NCBI RefSeq assembly: GCF_023206395.1
Contig: NZ_CP066149.1
Location: 124,001-188,000 of the forward strand
Direction: 5' to 3'
Length of the DNA stretch: 64,000 nt
Source of the DNA: Vibrio sp. ED004
GTDB lineage: Bacteria; Pseudomonadota; Gammaproteobacteria; Enterobacterales; Vibrionaceae
Position numbers and translations under genes: made by a program. Every line of letters begins with the position of its first letter. The first letter of the stretch is position 1. This document shows, in pieces, positions 58,891-64,000 of the stretch. The notes under the pieces were generated by a model, which ran no database searches, was not told the origin of the DNA, and saw nothing but the letters and a program-made list of their open reading frames with translations.

Positions 58891-60747
58891 AGCGGCTTCT
58901 GGTGTGTTCGAGCCTCCGGACAGTGCAGAGCGATCTCCATCCGCATCAACGGCATAAATAGGCAAAGCAAAGGTCAACAACGCGTCTTCAGCGCCTTGGT
59001 GAGAAAGCTCTTCGTACAGAGTGAATTCATAGTTCCCCAATGACGGACTATCAACTTTAACGTCAAAGACCGTTATTCGAGAACCATTGACTTCAACGTA
59101 GCCTTCGTAAGTTCTTACACCGTTAGTTTCATCAATAAACTCAAGCAATACGGCTTCGCCATTAGACGTTAAAGAGCCACCCGTATTAAACTCCGTGGGT
59201 TCAAGCTCGTAATGATCGATGATGTCGCTTTCAAAAATATCGGCAGTGATACTTCCGCTACCCGATACGGGCGCGGTTCCCTCTTGAGAACCACCAACAA
59301 TACCAGCTTCATCAACATCAATACTGTCAACATTGGTCACAACCGGGCTATCGCCATCAGTAATCTCAATGTTAATGGTATTAGTTACAACATCTTGGTC
59401 AAAGTCCGTAATCGTGATCGGCAGCGAAAAAGAGAGTGAGTCAGTGCCGATCTGTTCGATCGGATTAAACTGCTCGAATTTATAGGTGCCATCGGTATCA
59501 AGTGAGATAGTGAGAACCACCTCACCACGACCCTGGATAGCCAAAGTGATCGTCGTGCCATCATCAGAAAGTCTTGCCAGCGTGTTCTGATTATCACTGA
59601 GTACGCCATCAAACTGTTCTAATGCACTTGCATCGAAGACTGCTGATTGAAGGTTATCACTCCCAATATTGGAGAACGCGCCTTCGATTGCTGCGCTGCT
59701 CGTTTCAACGTTACTGATATTCACACTTTCAGCAGACGGATCTACCCCGTCAAATACGGTAATTTGTGTGTTGATAGGTGTTGCTAATGGATTTCCAGCG
59801 GTGTCTTCGCCTTGAATATCGAAGGTAATATCTATTTGATCGCCAGTATAGGAAACTTGGCCACCACCGACAGACGCTACATGATCAATCGGCTGAAAAA
59901 TCGTTGTGGTTAAAGAAAGCTCAATGTTATTTCCAACACTGACGGCATTAATGTCGATGCTTAAAACTGTATCAGTACCTTGGACACCAATAATAGAGTT
60001 GGTTGTCGCGTCATAAGTGAAGGTGACAGGCTGACCACTTGAGGTAATGTCACTGTTTAGCTCACTGAGTAATGACGCGAGGGATAGAGTTTCTGGAGCA
60101 AAAGAATCTGGAGCGAGTGCTAAACTACCAGCAATAATGGTTTCTGTCGTCGTGATAGATTGAGGATAAGTATTATCGGATATTGAGCCTTCAGTAAGAG
60201 CTTCACTGATTGATTGACCGCCTGATGAACGAGTGATCGACCTGAACTCTTCTCTGTCTTCATCAACGGTTTGTTGTTCTAGGCCTGCGGTCTCGAAAAA
60301 TGCCGAGGGATGGGTTTCTGTGTAGTTATAGTCTATCGTCACAAAACCCGCGTTTGCTGAACCTTGTCCGCCACCAGCCGCTGTTGCTTCTAAGATTTGA
60401 GTCGGATCGGCACCACCTAAAATGGCATCTTGGATAGCAGCAAGGTCGTCTTCGGTGAAGGTTTCTGCATCTGCTTGCTGTAAGTCAAAATTAACCTCAC
60501 CAGCTACTGGGGCGTCTACCCAAGCTGCATTTTCATCAACACAACCGACACAATTCTCTGCAACGGGAATCGAATCATTCTGAACGCCTAATACAAGTTC
60601 TGACTTGTTGGCCGTAATCACGATCTCATTTTCACGGATGGTATCGCCAACTGAAATTTTTCTTGCGCTGCCGTCTGGCTTAACTACGACGACATCTCCA
60701 CTAGCGGCTTCAACTACCGCAACCTGGCGCGAAACTTCGATATCCAT
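52579..60747 (-). CDS. Giant LapA-like RTX adhesin, N-terminal part with retention module
   Basis: The start is taken at MDIEVSRQVAVVEA (60747), preceded by GGGGGATAT; the eight upstream codons are excluded. The first 125 residues form the retention module known from LapA-type adhesins, including VVVVKPDGSARKISVGDTI and the LapG-type cleavage region DPTQILEATAAGGG, with TAAG at 122-125. Then come a Ser/Thr-rich linker and domains, and about eight repeats of 272 residues (816 bases). The frame breaks in DDVEN near 52650, where the matching repeat 816 bases away reads DDVEKFRIEP. Restoring one base joins both parts exactly: 18,480 bases, 6,159 residues. The protein is expected on the cell surface, mediating biofilm or particle attachment. 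Confidence 0.92.
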   Translation of the reverse strand: MDIEVSRQVAVVEAASGDVVVVKPDGSARKISVGDTIRENEIVITANKSELVLGVQNDSIPVAENCVGCVDENAAWVDAPVAGEVNFDLQQADAETFTEDDLAAIQDAILGGADPTQILEATAAGGGQGSANAGFVTIDYNYTETHPSAFFETAGLEQQTVDEDREEFRSITRSSGGQSISEALTEGSISDNTYPQSITTTETIIAGSLALAPDSFAPETLSLASLLSELNSDITSSGQPVTFTYDATTNSIIGVQGTDTVLSIDINAVSVGNNIELSLTTTIFQPIDHVASVGGGQVSYTGDQIDITFDIQGEDTAGNPLATPINTQITVFDGVDPSAESVNISNVETSSAAIEGAFSNIGSDNLQSAVFDASALEQFDGVLSDNQNTLARLSDDGTTITLAIQGRGEVVLTISLDTDGTYKFEQFNPIEQIGTDSLSFSLPITITDFDQDVVTNTINIEITDGDSPVVTNVDSIDVDEAGIVGGSQEGTAPVSGSGSITADIFESDIIDHYELEPTEFNTGGSLTSNGEAVLLEFIDETNGVRTYEGYVEVNGSRITVFDVKVDSPSLGNYEFTLYEELSHQGAEDALLTFALPIYAVDADGDRSALSGGSNTPEAAEILVNVTDDVVELVDKIESVTEPTLAGDTIVSYNLFNFEGADGSTIQSFNYDGVDYSLDQSLLPDAPQTFSFTEGVVTISLNGDFSFEVARDIDHSSSDTIVKQFSFLAEDGDGDTDTSTLELSITDGQNPTIDLIPPVTLSETDLADGSAPSGSAVSATETITFTAGSDDVASFRIEPTEFNVGGALKSNGFVVEIKEDSANPGTYIGFITDGSNAEVPVFTISFSTSTLGEYTFTLLEALDHADGLDNNDLSFDLPVYAVDTDGDDSLVSQLNVTIGDDVQIMQEGTLDIIEPNLADGTITTSTIDVMPNQSADGATITQFTYDGQLRTLDQNDTGEQQFSFTEGELFITLQGEVRFEPNRNLDHSVNEDIVKSIVVTSSDFDNDPVTSTVTLTITDGDNPTIDVIPSVTLSETNLSDGSAPSGSAVSSTQTITFTNQSDDVVRFRIEPTEFNINDDLKSNGLAVELREDPQGSGNYIGFTTSATNVETQVFTLSFNSGSLGEYTFTLIEALDHQDARGNNNLSFDLPVYAVDSDGDDSLMSPLNVTIGDDVQIMQDRALDIVEPNLADGTVTTGTVDVMPDQSADGATVTQFSYDGQLRMLDQNDNGEQQFSFTEGELFITLQGEVRFEPNRNLDHTLSEDIVKSIAVTSSDSDNDVLTSTVTLTITDGDIPTIDNVPAVSLSESNLSDGSAPSGSAVSSIQTITYTTQSDDVTSFRIEPTEFNVGGTLTSNGLAVELKADPTTPGGYIGYVTDGSNVETNVFTISFSDTNLGQYTFTLLEALDHVDGLANNNLSFDLPVYAVDSDGDDSLVSQLNVTIGDDVQIMQGGTLDITEPNLADGTITTNTIDVMPSQSADGATITQFTYDGQLRTLDQTDTGEQQFSFTEGELFITLQGEVRFEPNRNLDHTASEDIVKSIVVTSSDSDNDVLTSTVMLTITDGDIPTIDAVPSVTLSETNLADGSSPSGSAVSQTETITFTNQSDDVASFRIEPTEFNVGGALKSNGFAVEIKEDSANPGTYIGFITNGSNTEVPVFTIAFSTSTLGEYTFTLLEALDHVDGLDNNDLSFDLPVYAVDTDGDDSLVSQLNVTIGDDVQIMRDGTLDIVEPNLADGTITTNIIDVMPNQSADGATITQFTYDGQLRTLDQNDTGEQQFSFIEGELYITLEGELRFEPNRNLDHSVSEDIVKSIVVTSNDFDNDPVTSTVTLTITDGDNPTIDAVPSVSLKEADLADGSLPTGSAVSQTETITFTNQSDDVVRFRIEPTEFNTNDDLKSDGLVVELREDPQGSGNYIGFTTSATNVETQVFTLSFNSGSLGEYTFTLIEAFDHQDARGNNNLSFGLPVYAVDSDGDDSLMSPLNVTIGDDVQIMQDRALDIVEPNLADGTVTTGTVDVMPNQGADGATITQFTYDGQLRTLDQNDNGEQQFSFTEGELFITLEGEVRFEPNRDLDHSVSEDIVKSIVVTSSDFDNDPVTSTITLTITDGDNPIIDAVPSVSLKEADLADGSLPSGSAVSQTETITFTNQSDDVEKFRLEPSEFNTNNALKSDGLIIEIREEPTGSGNYIGFTTDISNVETTVFTLDFSSTTLGEYTFTLLEAIDHTPIQGNNDLTFNLPVYAVDSDGDDSVMSPLAVTITDDIQVMVNDSLTIAEPTVADLAAGTPTTSTVNILDEEGADGTTITQFTYDGGAVLTLDQNDTGEQKFVVADGSLYITLQGDIRFEPSRNLDHAGGDIVKSIVVTSSDSDSDLVSSTVTLTITDGDIPTIDTVPSVTLSEKNLSDGSAPNASAVSSTQTISFTNQSDDVEKFRIEPTKFNTNDDLKSNGFAVEIKEDSANPGTYIGFITNGSGTEVPVFTIAFSTSTLGEYTFTLLEALDHVDGLDNNDLSFDLPVYAVDSDGDDSVMSPLSVTIGDDIQIMQDGTLDIVEPNLVDGTVTTTTIDVMPNQSADGATITQFTYDGYLRTLDQNDNGEQQFSFTEGELFITLEGEVRFEPNRNLDHTLSEDIVKSIVVTSSDSDNDVQTSTVTLTITDGDIPTIDTVPSVTLSEKNLSDGSAPNASAVSSTQTISFTNQSDDVENSVLNQRSSILTMILNRTDLQLR
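52646..52656 (-). other. Single-base frameshift in the adhesin
   Basis: The plus strand reads GAATTTTCAAC here, against GAATTTCTCAAC in the corresponding place of the neighbouring, nearly identical repeat (near 53462). One C (G on the coding strand) is missing. Confidence 0.85.
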
Positions 60748-61337
60748 ATATCCCCCGTTGTCACAAAACACTATTCTCGAGCGCTGTGAAAATTATTTGT
60801 AATAGCAATTTCAGGTTTCATTTGAATGCAGACTTAACTCTCATCAACGGCAATCCATTGTCACGTCCAACTGGCCTGAAAAGAGAAAAGTATTTCACCT
60901 GTTTTTTTATAGTTTACTTACTCTTAAGCCTAGTCTTCCCCATAAAAAATGCCATGTCTGTGCTAAGGGACGTCTTTTCACAAATCGAGGTATTCTTGTT
61001 GGGGTTTGAAAAACTTAGTTAAAAGTTAGTATGGTGCTGATTTATATGCAAATAAATTCACAATGTAATTGCACCTCATTATTTATAAATATATACAGCA
61101 ATAAAGTTGATAAATCATTAGCAAACATGGGGCATTAATTGAGGCTAACTATGCGTTTGCAGCAAAGCAGAAGCAATTCCCATTTATGAGACGCTAATCA
61201 GAGGAAAGGTGGTGAAATTCGAATCAAAAACAATCAAATAAGTTGCATAAAGCGTATCTGTCGGAATTTTAACCAACTGATAAACAACTGCTAGCCGCTT
61301 CAATTTGGTCACAGGTTCTTTTCAGGAAGTGATAAAC
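60748..61337. other. Upstream region of the adhesin
   Basis: This 590-base AT-rich region must contain the adhesin promoter (reading left). No TTGTANTACAA site, ORF or RNA gene is apparent. Its right end is the 3' flank of intron copy C. Confidence 0.45.
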
Positions 61338-63423
61338 ATCGAGTAGGGTGAGGCGTTACCGCCTCATCCCTCTCACAGAACCGTACGTACGGACCTCGTA
61401 TACGGCTCATGCACACTTCCATTCAGCATATTGGCTGAACACATGCCCTGTCCTTATTGTTCCAAGATTTACCAACCCTTGGTCATTAAACCATTGATTT
61501 GGCATCGCATAGCTTGATAGGGGACTCGCTGCACTGACCCAACTTGTCATTGAGATATGTTGGAACGGCGGCTTATACCTAACTGTTTTAACCTTCGGTG
61601 TAACCGTTGAGGCTTCTTCAAAGTTTCAACTGGATACTACGAAGTCTTCTTCGTAGCCACCCTGCTAACCTTGAAACTCTCTGCTGCTATTGGTGATCCT
61701 GAAGTATTGACTGAACCCTCTTAACACTGGGTTTAAAGCTTTTATGACTTGCTCAAGTGGCTTACCGCACCTCGCTTTGTCAGTCGCTTTAACTTACTTT
61801 TGAACCCTTTCAGTTTCTTAGTTTGAATGCGGGTAAATTGACTCCCGATTTCTACACCTAAGAACTTCACGCCATCACGGCTGTGCGCTATATGTGATTT
61901 CGTCTGATTCACTGTGAGTTTAAGCTCTCCTTCTAGGATCTTCGTCGCTTGTGCAAGGGCATTCTCTGCTCCTGCCTTGCTACGACAAAAGATGAGTATG
62001 TCATCCGCATAACGAACGAGCCTATGGTCACGCTTTCGCATTTCCTGATCGAACGCATCAAGGTAGATATTGGCAATCAAAGGACTGATAACACCACCTT
62101 GTGGACTTCCTAGCTCTGTCTCCTGCCAACTACCGTCTATCATCACGCCACTTTTCAGAAACTGTTTTATCAGCTCTAACACGCTGCTATCTGTGACTCG
62201 CCTTCTGATGCTCTTGAGGATCAACTCATGGTCGAGTTTGTCAAAGCACTTCGACAAGTCCATATCTACGACGTGCTGTAATCCGTATCGGCGGATAAAC
62301 ATCGTGGATTTGTTGATTGCATCGTGACAACTTCGATTCGGTCTATACCCAAAACTTGATGGGTGAAATTGCTCTTCGAAGATGGGGGTGAGGATATCAT
62401 TGAGTGCTTGTTGGACAACTCTGTCCCTAACGGTTGGGATCCCAAGCAATCGTACCCCTCCGTCTTCTTTGGGTATCTCTACTCGTTTGACTGGCTGAGG
62501 TTTGTATTGCTTGGTTTTGAGTTCAGAGAGGAGTTGATCGAGGTTATCACTCAGATTTTCGGCGTAGTCGCTCAGGCTCTGCTCATCTATTCCAGCCGCG
62601 CCTTTCGCTTTCTTTACCTTTTTAAACCCTTTATACAGCCTCTCTTTGTTGAGCAGATGACCATATAAACTGTAATAAACTCGCACTTTCTCTCCTTGGG
62701 TTGTGTGCTGTGTGGGGACAAGTGTTTCATGTCCAGTGTGGGTGTTATTTCTCTCTGCTATTCAGCCTTCTAGCTCAATGGCAATTTACTGAAGTGTGTC
62801 AGAGTTACTCCCCTATACGGTTTCTTAGCTCAGTATCTTGCTTCCACAATCAACCAAACTAGGAATACCCCGATAGCGATTCGGTTTGGGTATCACTGAA
62901 AAAAAACATCTGTTCATCACAGACTTAAAGTGTACTTCCTCCCTTCGCAGCACTGAGTGCTTTTGGCATTTCAGTGCTCCATCAGACTTGATGCTGATGG
63001 TCAGCTAAGTTTTCTCCTCCACACCATTACTGGGCTTCTCGGGCTTAGCCTTACTCACTACTACGGATTCATCTGCCACCTCGCACCAACACAGCTCTTA
63101 GCTTTCGCTTCGAGTTTGTGCTTCCAGACTTTTGGATGTGGTGTCAGGCTTCCCCAGTTACTGCACTGGCTCCCTGTTAACAATGCCACCCTCAAGCACA
63201 GCATAGGTCTGACTGAGTATAGGGCTTCGCGCTATTTCGGACGCTTACCCACCTATACTGCCGAAGCAGGTTTACTTGCGTTGTGTACTGTTAACTTCCT
63301 ATCGCTTCCTTCAGACCCTGCCGTTAGCCAGCAACGCCCTTGCGATTCGGATTATCTTCCCCTCAGTCGGGGTGATTCAGGTTTCTTTCAACCTAACGGG
63401 TTTGCCAGCTTCGCTGGGCAAAC
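61338..63423 (-). mobile_element. Group II intron copy C (complete length)
   Basis: This intron of about 2.09 kb is near-identical to copies A and B. Domain V/VI is present at 61338-61415, and the 5' end GTTTGCCCAGCG directly follows the T-run of the speB terminator. The 3' exon begins GTTTATCACTTCC. Removing the intron would rejoin the terminator T-run to that sequence. It has the longest uninterrupted reading frame of the three copies, but even here the frame is lost before the maturase domain. Confidence 0.88.
61420..62686 (-). pseudogene. Group II intron reverse transcriptase/maturase, broken before the X domain
   Basis: The frame from GTG 62686 (MRVYYSLYGHLLNKERLYKG) runs 314 residues to 61742. 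It includes RT motifs 0-7: [70 protein letters not shown] and FLGVEIG. It then ends as LTKRGAVSHLSKS because an A appears to be missing in GTTCAAAAGTAAG. The expected continuation (KARCGKPLEQVIKALNPVL and the maturase part) is in another frame down to about 61420. If that indel were corrected, the protein would be a normal-length LtrA-type RT/maturase. Confidence 0.82.
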
Positions 63424-63458
63424 AAAAAAGCCCACCAAGTTAAACCTGGTGGGCTTTT
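63424..63458 (-). terminator. Terminator of speB, used as intron target
   Basis: On the minus strand, AAGCCCACCAGGTTTA and ACTTGGTGGGCTT form the stem, followed by TTTTTT. Intron copy C starts at once after it. Confidence 0.87.
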
Positions 63459-63496
63459 GAATCAGTATGCAGCGTTATGCTGTTAGCTGTAAAAGA

Positions 63497-64000
63497 TTAT
63501 GATTTAGCTAGGCGATTCGCCGTCCAAACATAAAGTAATTCAAGCGCAATCGTCGCGCCAACCAATGCGGTAATCTCACTTTGGTCGTACGCTGGAGAAA
63601 CTTCTACAACGTCCATACCAACCATGTTGATACCCTGTAAACCACGGATGATTTTCAGAACTTTATCTGAATTCAAACCACCACACACTGGCGTGCCAGT
63701 ACCCGGAGCAAAAGCAGGATCCAGACAATCGATATCAAACGTCAGATACACTGGCTTATCACCAACAATATCTTTCACTTGAGCAATGATCTCGTCCACA
63801 CTCATGTCATTGGCTTGCATCGCATTAATGACGTTGAAGCCATGACCTTCTTGTTTGTACTCAGTACGAATGCCGATCTGCACCGAATGTTCTGGCGAGA
63901 TAAGACCTTCGTTTGGTGCATGATAGAACATTGTGCCGTGGTCGTAACGGCTGCCTTGGTTGTAGGTGTCAGTATGTGCGTCGAAGTGAATCAACGCCAT
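63497..64000 (-). CDS. speB: Agmatinase, C-terminal part (5' end beyond the window)
   Basis: This 167-residue fragment, open to the right edge, is from the ureohydrolase family. It has the metal-binding HFDAHTD (from residue 5), [18 protein letters not shown] and the ending [14 protein letters not shown], all standard for agmatinase SpeB, which hydrolyses agmatine to putrescine and urea with two manganese ions. The usual length is about 306 residues, so roughly 140 are missing at the N-terminus. Distinction from arginase or guanidinobutyrase rests on overall similarity. It is unrelated to the alginate genes and probably marks the flank of the cluster. Confidence 0.9.
   Translation of the reverse strand: MALIHFDAHTDTYNQGSRYDHGTMFYHAPNEGLISPEHSVQIGIRTEYKQEGHGFNVINAMQANDMSVDEIIAQVKDIVGDKPVYLTFDIDCLDPAFAPGTGTPVCGGLNSDKVLKIIRGLQGINMVGMDVVEVSPAYDQSEITALVGATIALELLYVWTANRLAKS

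Noticed and set aside
42279..60802. Series of plus-strand frames of 62-148 codons opposite the adhesin
   Set aside because: They recur every 816 bases as the mirror of the repeat units and rich-Asp/Thr codon use, so they are shadows of the repeat.

Overview
The window looks like a chromosomal segment of a marine Vibrio, most like the V. splendidus group. It has moderate GC content and a complete alginate-utilisation locus of the kind known from that group. It also carries a giant Vibrio-type RTX adhesin, a KdgM-type porin and a TctABC transporter. The species assignment is an inference from gene content, because no database search was possible.

Layout. Positions 1-3625 hold two head-to-tail group II intron copies on the minus strand, inserted directly after the terminator of an alginate lyase gene. 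Positions 3701-12078 hold the secreted depolymerisation genes: a PL7 lyase, a KdgM-like outer-membrane porin, a decayed IS3-family element that has beheaded a secreted-protein gene, a CBM32-PL7 lipoprotein lyase, and a tandem-PL7 lyase broken by a frameshift. Next come a chemoreceptor (12328-14244), a possible small RNA (about 14686-14915), a DEH reductase (15375-16256), a PL15 oligoalginate lyase (16918-18996) and a sodium-solute symporter (19215-20993). A tripartite tricarboxylate transporter operon (22078-25557), a FadR-type GntR regulator (25820-26536) and a PhnDCEE-like ABC transporter operon (26803-30359) follow. Then come an exported FAH-family protein, two adjacent PL17 lyases (31642-36005), kdgF-kdgK-eda (36339-38341), a second symporter (39350-41116) and a PheC-like periplasmic protein. 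Positions 42269-60747 encode one very large LapA-like adhesin, split by a single-base frameshift. A third group II intron copy (61338-63423) sits after the terminator of speB, whose 5' end runs off the right edge.

How the genes work together. The PL7 enzymes would cut alginate outside the cell or on its surface. The KdgM-like porin passes oligomers through the outer membrane, and the two symporters carry short oligomers or monomers inward. The PL15 and PL17 enzymes, which have no signal peptide, finish the cutting to unsaturated uronate. KdgF converts this to DEH, the HIBADH-family reductase makes KDG, KdgK phosphorylates it, and Eda splits KDPG to pyruvate and glyceraldehyde 3-phosphate. An 11-bp palindrome, TTGTANTACAA, recurs upstream of most of these units. 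It matches the published FadR-subfamily operator pattern and points to the GntR protein encoded at 25820-26536 as the local regulator.

Caution. Several genes are broken by 1- or 2-base indels (intron ORFs, IS3 orfB, the tandem-PL7 lyase, the adhesin), often at short runs of one base or in near-identical repeats. Some of these may be sequencing or assembly errors rather than real mutations.
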